Part shown: piece by piece, positions 1 to 7,554 of the stretch
How positions within the stretch are numbered: the first letter of the stretch is position 1
Layout of the letters: each line of letters starts with the position of its first letter
From: Melioribacteraceae bacterium
Lineage (GTDB): Bacteria; Bacteroidota; Ignavibacteria; Ignavibacteriales; Melioribacteraceae
Direction of reading: 5' to 3'
Assembly (NCBI GenBank): GCA_026983755.1
Contig: JALSTL010000133.1
Coordinates: forward strand, 1 to 9,924
DNA length: 9,924 bases
Notes under the pieces: model-generated
What the model was told of the DNA's origin: nothing
What the model saw: the letters and a program-made list of their open reading frames with translations, nothing else
The model's database searches: none
Translations under genes and position numbers: made by a program

Positions 1-272
1 TTACTTTAGAACAAAATTATCCGAATCCGTTTAATCCTTCAACCACAATTAGCTATGCAATAGGTAAAGCACAACAGGTTACTTTATCTATATTCAATAT
101 ACTTGGTCAAAAAGTTGTAACATTAGTTCAAGGAAATCAAACTGCAGGATATCATCAAGTAATGTGGAATGGAAAAAATTCAAATGGCGTTAATGTACCG
201 TCAGGAATTTATTTTTACAATATTCATGGTTCAAACGGAACAATTACTAAGAAGATGATTTTAATGAAATAG
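1..272 (+). CDS. C-terminal end of a secreted protein with a T9SS sorting domain (5' partial)
   Basis: This is an open reading frame entering from outside the window (first full codon at base 3) and ending at TAG 270-272, leaving 89 residues. It starts with LEQNYPNPFNPSTTISYAI, continues with beta-strand segments (LSIFNILGQKV, then VMWNGKNSNGVNVPSGIYFY) and ends in KKMILMK. This is the standard layout of the Por-secretion / type IX sorting domain (T9SS type A): the NYPNPFNP opening, a central WNGKN.G..V.SG.YFY block and a short basic end. In that family the tail guides export across the outer membrane and is usually cleaved off. The catalytic or binding part of the protein lies upstream of the window, so its function is unknown. 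The hairpin after its stop separates it from the operon that follows. Confidence 0.9.
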   Translation, partial: TLEQNYPNPFNPSTTISYAIGKAQQVTLSIFNILGQKVVTLVQGNQTAGYHQVMWNGKNSNGVNVPSGIYFYNIHGSNGTITKKMILMK

Positions 273-285
273 GTTAGTTAGTTAA

Positions 286-321
286 ATTTGCCGGTTTCCA
301 ATTAGTGGGATGCCGGCAAAT
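286..321 (+). terminator. Probable intrinsic terminator hairpin
   Basis: TTTGCCGG (287-294) is exactly complementary to CCGGCAAA (313-320), and A286-T321 extends the stem to 9 pairs. Within the loop, bases 296-300 can pair with 306-310 (one G-T pair), giving a longer hairpin with a small internal bulge and a five-base apical loop. It lies 14 bases after the stop of the upstream gene and is followed by TATTTATGTAAATT, which is T-rich but not a clean T-run. It is the only GC-rich inverted repeat I found between genes in this window. That fits a transcription end separating the upstream gene from the operon. The weak T-tract keeps confidence moderate. Confidence 0.6.
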
Positions 322-393
322 ATTTATGTAAATTACTTAAAAAACTTACGAAACAGTTAAAACTCTAAACTACTAAGAGTTAAGAGGATTAAG
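322..393 (+). promoter_or_regulatory. AT-rich leader with likely operon promoter and receptor RBS
   Basis: These 72 bases between the terminator-like hairpin and the receptor start are the most likely place for the operon promoter, because all later gaps are too short. I cannot point to a convincing -35/-10 pair or to the Bacteroidetes TAnnTTTG element, so the promoter is inferred from layout. A clear SD sequence AAGAGG (382-387) sits 6 bases before the ATG. A small inverted repeat, AACTCT (361-366) with AGAGTT (376-381), directly abuts the SD. It is short and AT-rich, so its significance is uncertain. Confidence 0.35.
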
Positions 394-2940
394 ATGAAGA
401 AATTATTAGTAACATTCTTTTTGCTTGGTTTTATCACTTATACTTTTGCCGGTACAACAGGTAAATTAGCTGGATTTGTTAAAGATAAATCCACAGGAGA
501 TCCATTACCCGGTGTGAATGTTGTTATTAAAGGAACATCATTAGGTGCGGCAACGGATGCCGAAGGTCAATATTATATTGTTAATATACCGGTAGGAACT
601 TATACTGTTGAAGTTTCAATGATTGGATATCAAAAAGTAACAATAAACAATGTAAATATTTCTGCAGATATTACTACAAAATTGGATATCAACCTTTCCG
701 AAAAATCTTTGGAACTTGGAAATATAGAAATTACCGCAAAAGCTCCTCCGGTTCAAAAAGACTTAACCGCCACAACTAATGTAATAACTTCTCAACAAGT
801 ACAAACTATGCCGGTAACAGATTTAAAACAAGTGGTGGGTTTGCAAACAGGTATTGTTGTTGTTCCGATTAGATTGGAACAAGCCGGACAATTTGGAAAC
901 TATAATACAACCCCGGATGACGGATTACATTTCCGCGGAGGACGAACAAACGAAACGGCTTATTTGCTTAATGGTATTTCATTAAAAGATCCGATTTGGG
1001 GTGGATTTAATATTGAAGATTTACCTATGAGCGGACTAAATCAATTAGTTACATATACCGGTACTTATCTTGCAGAGTTTGGTGAAGGAATGTCTGCCGT
1101 GATGAATATGGTTAGTGAACCACTTCATCAAAAATCCAAATTTGCATATACGGCATATACAGATAATCTTGGTTCTTTAAATATTGAACACTTAAATACT
1201 TATAATCATGAACTTGTTTTCAAAGGTGCCGTACCTGGGTTTGATAAACTTCATGTAAATTTAGCAGGTAGATATTATACAACAAACGGAAGATTTAACG
1301 GTTATATTTACCCCAATTATCGTGATAGCGAAGGTAGAGATAAATCCGGTAAACCTAAAATTGTACCTATGAATTATAATGACTTAATTAGCGGATTAGG
1401 TTCCCTCGATTATAATATTACAGATAATATTAGAATACTTTTGGGAGGATTATATGTAAAACAAAACAAAAGTATTTATAATCATTTTTTTAAATATAAT
1501 CCTTACGGGGCACCCCGAATTAAAAAAGATTATTGGCTTGGTTATTTACAATTAAAACATGTTCTTTCTAAAAATTATTTTTATAACATATCCGCAAGCC
1601 GCTATGTTAAACATTTTAAATCGAGTGTTTTTGATGATTTGGAGTCAGGTTTAATTGAAGACCATTTGTTATCGCCCGATTTATTCAGTGTATCCGGAAT
1701 AGATTATGTCTGGTTTAATAGCGGGTCAACAAGCGATCAATTTAGTTTTAATTTTCTCGGACAAGTTACCCCAATTCATCAACTGAAAACAGGAATTAGT
1801 TTTACACAACACCAAATCAATTATCAATTCAGAAACCCCACGGCTCCGGATGCGGATACAACTATAGTAAGAATGAAAGCTTGGGAAGCTTACCATAGAA
1901 AACCATATATAATGAACGGTTACATACAAGATAAAATGGAATTTAGTAAAATCGGAATGATTTTAAATATTGGTTTACGTTTCGATTTGGTTAGTCCTAA
2001 AACTTATAAAATGTTAGATAAACTTCGTCCGACAACTTCCAAGATGGTAATGACCAAAGCGAAACATTATGTAAGTCCTAGACTAGGGGTTTCTTTCCCG
2101 ATAGCCGATAAAATGGCAGTAAGATTTGCTTATGGTGTTTATTATCAATTTCCGCATTTCTTTTTAACTTATCAAGGAGCCAATGAAGAAGACCCGATTT
2201 ATCCTAATTACGGTTTGAACGAAGTTACAACTATTGGAGATGGAGATATAAATCCCGAAAGAACAACATCTTACGAAGCAGGATTACAGATAGGCGTTAA
2301 TAGTCAAACTTCACTGAATATAACTACATTTTATAGGGATATTTCCGATTTGGTAGGATTAAAAACAATACACGGACCAAGAACATATCAATTATTTACT
2401 AATGATGCTTACGCCATTGCAAAGGGTATTGAAGTTGCTTTTCATTCGAAAATATCAAAAAATTTAAGCATATTTGTTAACTATACTTTTTCAGAAGTTA
2501 GTGCAAGTAAACAAAGTACATGGTATGTACCGTTATTTCCGCAGAACAGAACATTTATTGCCGATTGGGATATACCTCACAAATTGTCATTTAATATTGA
2601 ATATTTACATCCTTCTCAATTCGGATTTTCAATTATCGGTAATCTAAATTCCGGTTTCCCTTATTCACCTAATTCACTTAATCCCAATTCAGTTAGAGGT
2701 CCTGCACAAAATAACATCGATATTAATTTGTATAAGAAATTCAAATATTTCGGTTTATCGGAAACAATTTTTGTTCACATAACAAATATATTTAATAAAA
2801 AGAATGTATGGTGGGTTTATCCCGATACTGGCAAGCCAGGCGTTGATGCTAACGAAGCGACATCGGATGATTATACAAGAGACCCGAGTGCCTGGGGTCC
2901 GCCTAGACATATTAGAATTGGTTTAAAAATAAACTATTAG
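394..2940 (+). CDS. TonB-dependent outer-membrane receptor with carboxypeptidase-regulatory-like N-domain
   Basis: An 848-residue outer-membrane receptor, expected to import a ligand using energy from TonB-ExbBD. Residues 1-20 are a signal peptide ending in YTFAG. Residues about 22-105 form a CarboxypepD_reg-like fold (GFVKDKSTGDPLPGVNVVIK, then TDAEGQYYIVNIPVGTY). Residues 107-115 (LELGNIEIT) sit where SusC-like proteins carry their TonB-box-like strand. Residues about 118-245 are the plug, including LHFRGGRTNETAYLLNGISL. The remainder alternates short polar/aromatic strands typical of a 22-strand barrel, contains the C-terminal-region DINLYKKF segment, and ends in the aromatic residue expected of a barrel (RIGLKINY). 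The ATG is chosen because AAGAGG lies 6 bases upstream and the signal peptide follows at once. It is first in the five-gene run, 18 bases before the next start. There is no SusD-like neighbour, and the ligand cannot be deduced. Confidence 0.93.
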   Translation: MKKLLVTFFLLGFITYTFAGTTGKLAGFVKDKSTGDPLPGVNVVIKGTSLGAATDAEGQYYIVNIPVGTYTVEVSMIGYQKVTINNVNISADITTKLDINLSEKSLELGNIEITAKAPPVQKDLTATTNVITSQQVQTMPVTDLKQVVGLQTGIVVVPIRLEQAGQFGNYNTTPDDGLHFRGGRTNETAYLLNGISLKDPIWGGFNIEDLPMSGLNQLVTYTGTYLAEFGEGMSAVMNMVSEPLHQKSKFAYTAYTDNLGSLNIEHLNTYNHELVFKGAVPGFDKLHVNLAGRYYTTNGRFNGYIYPNYRDSEGRDKSGKPKIVPMNYNDLISGLGSLDYNITDNIRILLGGLYVKQNKSIYNHFFKYNPYGAPRIKKDYWLGYLQLKHVLSKNYFYNISASRYVKHFKSSVFDDLESGLIEDHLLSPDLFSVSGIDYVWFNSGSTSDQFSFNFLGQVTPIHQLKTGISFTQHQINYQFRNPTAPDADTTIVRMKAWEAYHRKPYIMNGYIQDKMEFSKIGMILNIGLRFDLVSPKTYKMLDKLRPTTSKMVMTKAKHYVSPRLGVSFPIADKMAVRFAYGVYYQFPHFFLTYQGANEEDPIYPNYGLNEVTTIGDGDINPERTTSYEAGLQIGVNSQTSLNITTFYRDISDLVGLKTIHGPRTYQLFTNDAYAIAKGIEVAFHSKISKNLSIFVNYTFSEVSASKQSTWYVPLFPQNRTFIADWDIPHKLSFNIEYLHPSQFGFSIIGNLNSGFPYSPNSLNPNSVRGPAQNNIDINLYKKFKYFGLSETIFVHITNIFNKKNVWWVYPDTGKPGVDANEATSDDYTRDPSAWGPPRHIRIGLKINY

Positions 2941-2945
2941 AACTT

Positions 2946-2951
2946 AAGAGG
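2946..2951 (+). promoter_or_regulatory. RBS that selects a TTG start at 2959
   Basis: AAGAGG lies inside TTAAGAGGATT (2944-2954), an 11-base string identical to the one preceding the receptor (380-390). In the receptor the SD is 6 bases before its ATG. Here TTG 2953 would have only 1 base of spacing, whereas TTG 2959 has 7. The second TTG is therefore the better start, and no ATG is available near the signal peptide. Confidence 0.65.
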
Positions 2952-2958
2952 ATTGGAA

Positions 2959-5103
2959 TTGAAAAATAAATACTTGTTAATACTTATTTTATTGATTGGT
3001 TTATTAACGGTTAATGCACAAAGTAAAGACCCGCATAATTTAATGCGGTGGAATATTTTTGACGTAAATAAGTTAACAACGAAATTTTCAAATACAAATG
3101 TACTTGCCAATGGCACCGATCAACCTAATGTATTTCCCGCATATCCACCGTCTATGGAATATCCAAGCGGTAGCGGAATTAATTACGGAGGTTGTGTTTC
3201 ATTAGTTATTGGAGGTAGAAGACAAGCTGATGCCGGAGGTAAAAACCCACACGATTGGCCTTATTTCGATTCGGGAATGGAAGAAGGTCCGGCTTGGATT
3301 TGGGATCCGCACCATTTCCAATCATACTCAAATCTGGTACATGGAGATAGAACCCCGATGAGTGACGATCCGGAAAGTTGGCCTGTGGAAGGTGTTAATA
3401 AAGGTTGGCCCCAATTTTTGCCAAATTATACTTATTTAACTCTTGAGGACTTAATTAATCTTAATCCAACAGAAAATCTTACACTACCTAAAATACCTAT
3501 ATTACTCGATTCGTTAACCGGTTGGCCGGGAGCAGGAACAAACGGACAGCAAATTGCAGATCAGGAAAGTTTTTCCATTGCTCATACTGTCAATTACGTT
3601 GCAGAAAAAGAGCCCGGTTCTACCGAAAGATGGCTTAATGTTCAAACTATTACCAGAGGTCTTGCTTGGAAAACACCCAAATACGAAGACATGATTTTTT
3701 GGATTTTTGTTATTAGGAATATGGGCGAGAGAATCGATTCTTGTTTAATTGGTATTTTTAATAACTATCAATTTGTTGCGGATTTTGAACCGTTTGGAGG
3801 TCCTGCAACGGACGGCGAAGGTGGAGAAGACATTTTGTATTGGGACCAGAAACGTCAATTGGCTTACGGTACCGATTTTAACGGCGAAGAATTAGATATT
3901 AGAGGTAATGCTATCCCTCCTTATAAAATTGCTTGGGGTGGTACGGTTGTATTAAAAACTCCTAGAAATATGGGCATTACTCGCTTTGATGCTTTTGACG
4001 GTTTAAAACTTTTTTCTACAAGTGAAGAAAACGGCATTTATAACAGAAACCTTTATTGGTACAATTTATTAAATGTTGGTGATCCAGATGATCATAATTC
4101 CGACGGTATTGATGAAGGTCCTTATCACGATGCATGGAACGAACAATGGAATAATTATAAATACGGTTATCCTTATAATATTATGGCATCCGGTCCGTTT
4201 GATATGCAACCCGGTGAGGTTGATACATTAATAGTCGCGACAGTTTTCGGACAAAGCAAAGAAGATTTAATAACTAATGTTGATAATGCAATAGCACTTT
4301 ACAAACTGAATTTCAAAGTACCTAAACCCCCGCCGGAACCAAATGTAACGGCAATTGCCGATGATGAAAAAGTAATTTTAAGATGGGATAAACGAAGCGA
4401 AAAACATCCGCTTTTCGAAGGTTATAGAATCTATCGTTCCGAAGACGGTGGCTCTACTTGGAGTGCAAATTATGCTACCGATGAAAACGGTACACCTATT
4501 GCTCCGATACCTTATGCTCAATTTGATCTGGATGATGAATATTCCGGCGTTGATGCCAATAATCCTCTTTTCTTTTTTGGCAATAACACGGGTTTACAAC
4601 CTATTATGAAAATTGATGAAAATAACGATACAACTTATGAATGGATTGACGACAAAGTAAACAATAACTTTACATACAGATACTGGGTGGCTGCTTACAC
4701 TCATGGAGATTCTTTGGAAGAACCATTGGAAACTCCTCCTGCTAATAATCCGAAACTTGAAAATGACAATACAGTGGAAGTTATACCTGCGGCTAAAATT
4801 GCAACAAAAAACTTAAATGATATTAAAATTGTGCCAAATCCATATAAGGTTTCAGCGGAATGGGAAACAAACATTGGGGAAAGGAAAATAGCGATTACGG
4901 GTTTACCTGCAAATTGTATAATTCATATCTATAATACAGCCGGTGAAGAAGTAATTGAATTGAATCATAATAGTAATTCAAGTTATGTCTATTGGAATTT
5001 GAGAAATAAAAACGATCAAGAAGTTGCTCCCGGTTTATATTTTTATCAAGTTGAAGCTGGTAAATTAGGAACTAAAATCGGAAAATTTGTAATAATACTT
5101 TAA
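2959..5103 (+). CDS. Large exported protein A: uncharacterised N-domain, FnIII-like domain, T9SS-type C-terminal tail
   Basis: A 714-residue protein counted from TTG 2959. Residues 1-20 are a signal peptide (KNKYLLILILLIGLLTVNA, then Q), with no lipobox cysteine. Residues about 28-455 form a large domain I cannot assign. It opens with RWNIFDVNK and includes GSGINYG, MSDDPESWP, GWPGAG, ADQESFS and QTITRGLAW. Residues 375-387 (DPDDHNSDGIDEG) resemble a calcium-binding thrombospondin type 3 loop. A proline hinge (PKPPPEP, from 455) leads to a fibronectin-III-like segment with VILRWD and FEGYRIYRSEDGG. The last about 94 residues (DIKIVPNPYKVSAEWE through APGLYFYQV to IGKFVIIL) match the VPNPY-type T9SS sorting tail. 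It should thus be exported to or beyond the outer surface. It is a paralogue of the product at 7555-9639. Function is unknown; a surface ligand-binding partner of the receptor is inferred from position only. Confidence 0.85.
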   Translation: MKNKYLLILILLIGLLTVNAQSKDPHNLMRWNIFDVNKLTTKFSNTNVLANGTDQPNVFPAYPPSMEYPSGSGINYGGCVSLVIGGRRQADAGGKNPHDWPYFDSGMEEGPAWIWDPHHFQSYSNLVHGDRTPMSDDPESWPVEGVNKGWPQFLPNYTYLTLEDLINLNPTENLTLPKIPILLDSLTGWPGAGTNGQQIADQESFSIAHTVNYVAEKEPGSTERWLNVQTITRGLAWKTPKYEDMIFWIFVIRNMGERIDSCLIGIFNNYQFVADFEPFGGPATDGEGGEDILYWDQKRQLAYGTDFNGEELDIRGNAIPPYKIAWGGTVVLKTPRNMGITRFDAFDGLKLFSTSEENGIYNRNLYWYNLLNVGDPDDHNSDGIDEGPYHDAWNEQWNNYKYGYPYNIMASGPFDMQPGEVDTLIVATVFGQSKEDLITNVDNAIALYKLNFKVPKPPPEPNVTAIADDEKVILRWDKRSEKHPLFEGYRIYRSEDGGSTWSANYATDENGTPIAPIPYAQFDLDDEYSGVDANNPLFFFGNNTGLQPIMKIDENNDTTYEWIDDKVNNNFTYRYWVAAYTHGDSLEEPLETPPANNPKLENDNTVEVIPAAKIATKNLNDIKIVPNPYKVSAEWETNIGERKIAITGLPANCIIHIYNTAGEEVIELNHNSNSSYVYWNLRNKNDQEVAPGLYFYQVEAGKLGTKIGKFVIIL

Positions 5104-5138
5104 CGCTAACCGATTGGTAAATTGGAGGTCTTAAACTA

Positions 5139-6134
5139 ATGAAACATTTTAAATTCTTATTATTTATAATAATCTTTTTAGTAAGCGGATATAATTACGC
5201 ACAAAAAGATCATGTCGGTACTTCCATGGCAAACTATTTGAAAATTGGTATTGGAGGGAAAGCCGTTGCAATGGCAGAAACATTTACTGCAATTTCCGAT
5301 GATCCGACGGCACTATTTTGGAACCCGGGAGGAATTGGATTCCAAAAAAATTTAGCATTAAACTTTTCTTATACACAATGGATATTTCAAACCAATTCAA
5401 GCTTTTTCGGAACAGTAATTCCTTTCGGTGATATTGGGACATTTGGTGTTAGTGTCAATTCTTTTAATTCGGGGGATATTGAAGAAACTACAATTACCAA
5501 ACCTCACGGTACCGGACGAGTTTTTGATGCTTCCGATATTTCAATTGGCGTTAGTTATGCACGAATGTTAACAGATAGATTTTCCGCCGGTATAACCTTA
5601 AAATATATTCAAGAAAATCTATCGCTTGAATCTGCTTCGGCTGTTGCGGCGGATATTGGTTCTATATTTATATTGGATTTTAATTATAATTTAAGATTAG
5701 GATTAGTTATTTCAAATTTAGGTTCAAATATGAAACTTTCCGGTTTGGATTTGGAAAAAAACATCACTACGGAAAACTCAAAACTTGTAGAAGCACAATT
5801 GAAAACTTATGATTGGGCATTACCCCTTACTTTCCGTGTTGGACTTGCCGCAGATCTTATTTCCAACGATGTGCATAAATTAACTTTAGCTGTTGAAGTA
5901 AACGATGCGCGGGATTATAAAGCAAGAGAAAATATCGGAATTGAATACGGTTTTGATTCTATGTTTTTTTTAAGAGGTGGTTACAAATTTAATTACGATG
6001 AAGAATCTTATACACTGGGACTCGGTATAAATTACTCGATAGAAGGAGTGGGCGGCTTAATAGTGGATTATGCTTATGCCGCAATGAACCGGTTAGGACA
6101 AATTAATCGTTTATCAATTGGTTTATCATTTTAA
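5139..6134 (+). CDS. PorV/PorQ-family outer-membrane beta-barrel protein
   Basis: A 331-residue outer-membrane protein. Residues 1-21 form a signal peptide (FLLFIIIFLVSGYNYA, then Q). The mature start carries the family signature: SMANYLKIGIGGKAVAMAET, then AISDDPTALFWNPGGIGF, equivalent to the 'FLKIGVGARAAAMGGAF.A..DD..A.YWNPAGLA' pattern of PorV/PorQ and FadL-like barrels. The rest is amphipathic strands separated by turns, ending in an aromatic residue (RLSIGLSF). Length fits the family (about 300-400). In known T9SS systems PorV binds sorting-tail proteins and hands them to the attachment machinery, while other members are of unknown role. Placement between two genes whose products carry sorting-type tails suggests a dedicated copy, but true PorV cannot be told from a generic paralogue here. 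GGAGG (5124-5128) lies 10 bases before the ATG. The gap to the upstream gene is 35 bases. Confidence 0.85.
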   Translation: MKHFKFLLFIIIFLVSGYNYAQKDHVGTSMANYLKIGIGGKAVAMAETFTAISDDPTALFWNPGGIGFQKNLALNFSYTQWIFQTNSSFFGTVIPFGDIGTFGVSVNSFNSGDIEETTITKPHGTGRVFDASDISIGVSYARMLTDRFSAGITLKYIQENLSLESASAVAADIGSIFILDFNYNLRLGLVISNLGSNMKLSGLDLEKNITTENSKLVEAQLKTYDWALPLTFRVGLAADLISNDVHKLTLAVEVNDARDYKARENIGIEYGFDSMFFLRGGYKFNYDEESYTLGLGINYSIEGVGGLIVDYAYAAMNRLGQINRLSIGLSF

Positions 6135-6149
6135 TGTTGGAGTTTACAA

Positions 6150-7526
6150 ATGAAATACAAATTTAAACTTATCTCAATTACCGTTTTATTAATATTTATT
6201 TTCGGATGTAACGAAAGTAGAGTTGTTGAACCTCCGTTGGAACAAAAAAGACCAAAGTTTGATAAACTGCTTCAACCAAAAGATAGTGCATTTGCTTATG
6301 ATAAAGATGCTGATATTATTATGCAATTTGATGAACCTATGGATATTTCCACATTTACAAATAATTTTTTCTTATGGGAAGATTCCGCCAAAACAATACA
6401 AACAAAAGGTAGTTTTTCAGCTAACGGAAACAATGTAATTTTTAAACCTGCAACAAGTTTAAAAGAAGCACATCAATACTTTATTGAATTACGTTCACGT
6501 GTTAAAGACATTCACGGAAACGGCATTGATAAAGATACAATGGATGTAAAAGAATCGGACTTTTTTACTTCAGGTAAATATTCTCAAAACAGACTTCCTG
6601 AATTCATTGTATCTACAGGTAGTCAGGATTTATTAATTAAAACTTCTGTTAAAGAACAAATTTTAGATGCGGATACCGTAATGAAATTACCATCTTTCGG
6701 AAGACAACTGGAAATGGCTTTTTCTAGAGACGGTTCAAAATTAATTATGAGCGATTATAATTCTTCCAACAGCGGAATTTATTTTATAGATCCTGTTACA
6801 TTTCAAATTAAAAATAAAATTACATCTAATAACGATGGTAACCCGATTAAAAAGACTGCAGAAATTGTTGTTGATAATCAATTCGCTTATGTAATAAATC
6901 AATCAAAAAAAATTATTTCCAAAGTGGATTTAAACTCCGAAACGGTAGTAAATACCATACAATTACCGGCTACACCAAAAGGAATGGCTATTACAAATGA
7001 TTTTACAAAAATATTTGTCGGAAGTGTTAGAGACAATCAAATTTGGGAAGTTGATCCTATAAATGCTCAACTGACAAATACATTTAAAATAGACGGTTTA
7101 ACAAAAACAGTAAAATTAGCTGTTTCATCAGACGACAAATACCTAATAATAAGAGAGTTCAGAGGTAACCAATTAATATTTGTTGATACACAAACAGGCA
7201 ATATAGTAAAATCTCTTGACTTAGGTTATGAAGCAAAAAGCGGAAACAATAACGATTTGGCCGTTGCAGGCAATTTTGTTTATGTTAGTAGCAGCCAAGG
7301 TTATTTAACCAAAGTAAATACCAATACACAAAGTGTGGAGAAACAAATAATCTATTCGAATATACAAGGTATTGATATACATCCCGATTCGGAAATATTA
7401 ATTGCCGCATTAAGAGAAACACCGGCACAATTGGCAGTTATATTACCACAAAATTTAAAAGTAATTCGCTTGGTTAAACTTGGTAAAATTTCTCCTTGGG
7501 ATGTTGTACTAAAACCAAATAAATAA
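6150..7526 (+). CDS. Envelope lipoprotein with Ig-like domain and YVTN-type beta-propeller
   Basis: A 458-residue lipoprotein. The N-terminus KLISITVLLIFIFGC gives a signal peptide and lipobox (IFGC), so Cys20 is the likely lipidated residue. Asn21 follows, with no obvious inner-membrane retention signal. Residues about 34-142 look like a bacterial Ig-like domain (Big_5/SbsA type): the P..G-type opening is replaced by LLQPKDSAFAYDKDADIIMQFDEPMD in shortened form, followed by NNVIFKPATSLKEAHQYFIE and a VKDIHGNGID end. Residues about 148-458 are repeated four-strand units of a YVTN/lactonase-like beta-propeller: AFSRDGSKLIMSDYN, IYFIDPVTFQIKNKI, ISKVDLNSETVVNTIQLP, IWEVDPINAQLTNTFKIDG and LIFVDTQTGNIVKSLDLG. 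No catalytic residues are evident, so binding or scaffolding is more likely than enzymatic activity. GGAG (6139-6142) lies 7 bases before the ATG, and the preceding gene ends 15 bases upstream. Confidence 0.82.
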   Translation: MKYKFKLISITVLLIFIFGCNESRVVEPPLEQKRPKFDKLLQPKDSAFAYDKDADIIMQFDEPMDISTFTNNFFLWEDSAKTIQTKGSFSANGNNVIFKPATSLKEAHQYFIELRSRVKDIHGNGIDKDTMDVKESDFFTSGKYSQNRLPEFIVSTGSQDLLIKTSVKEQILDADTVMKLPSFGRQLEMAFSRDGSKLIMSDYNSSNSGIYFIDPVTFQIKNKITSNNDGNPIKKTAEIVVDNQFAYVINQSKKIISKVDLNSETVVNTIQLPATPKGMAITNDFTKIFVGSVRDNQIWEVDPINAQLTNTFKIDGLTKTVKLAVSSDDKYLIIREFRGNQLIFVDTQTGNIVKSLDLGYEAKSGNNNDLAVAGNFVYVSSSQGYLTKVNTNTQSVEKQIIYSNIQGIDIHPDSEILIAALRETPAQLAVILPQNLKVIRLVKLGKISPWDVVLKPNK

Positions 7527-7536
7527 CATGAAATTT

Positions 7537-7542
7537 AGGAGA
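7537..7542 (+). promoter_or_regulatory. RBS favouring the ATG at 7555 over the ATG at 7528
   Basis: AGGAGA is the only good SD-like string near this gene start. It lies downstream of ATG 7528 and 12 bases before ATG 7555, a slightly long spacing. Nothing SD-like precedes ATG 7528, which starts one base after the upstream stop. Starting at 7555 also gives a compact 20-residue signal peptide like that of the paralogue. Confidence 0.55.
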
Positions 7543-7554
7543 ACAATATTAACG

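Noticed and set aside
1726..1929. 67-codon open frame on the - strand
   Set aside because: It lies wholly inside the receptor gene, lacks an SD sequence and shows no recognisable domain; it is a shadow of the coding frame.
2959..5103. Protein A (and B) as a SusD-family protein
   Set aside because: The gene follows a SusC-like receptor, but there is no lipobox cysteine after the signal peptide, no SusD-like helical repeat pattern, and the C-terminus is a VPNPY sorting tail on an FnIII-like domain. Only an analogous role is conceivable.
6223..6438. 71-codon open frame on the + strand
   Set aside because: It overlaps the lipoprotein gene in another frame. The lipoprotein frame has a lipobox, an Ig-like domain and propeller repeats, whereas this one has a composition typical of a frame shadow.
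6150..7526. Lipoprotein as a 6-phosphogluconolactonase-type enzyme
   Set aside because: The propeller strands resemble lactonase/YVTN repeats, but lipid anchoring, the Ig-like domain and the absence of visible catalytic residues argue for a binding role.
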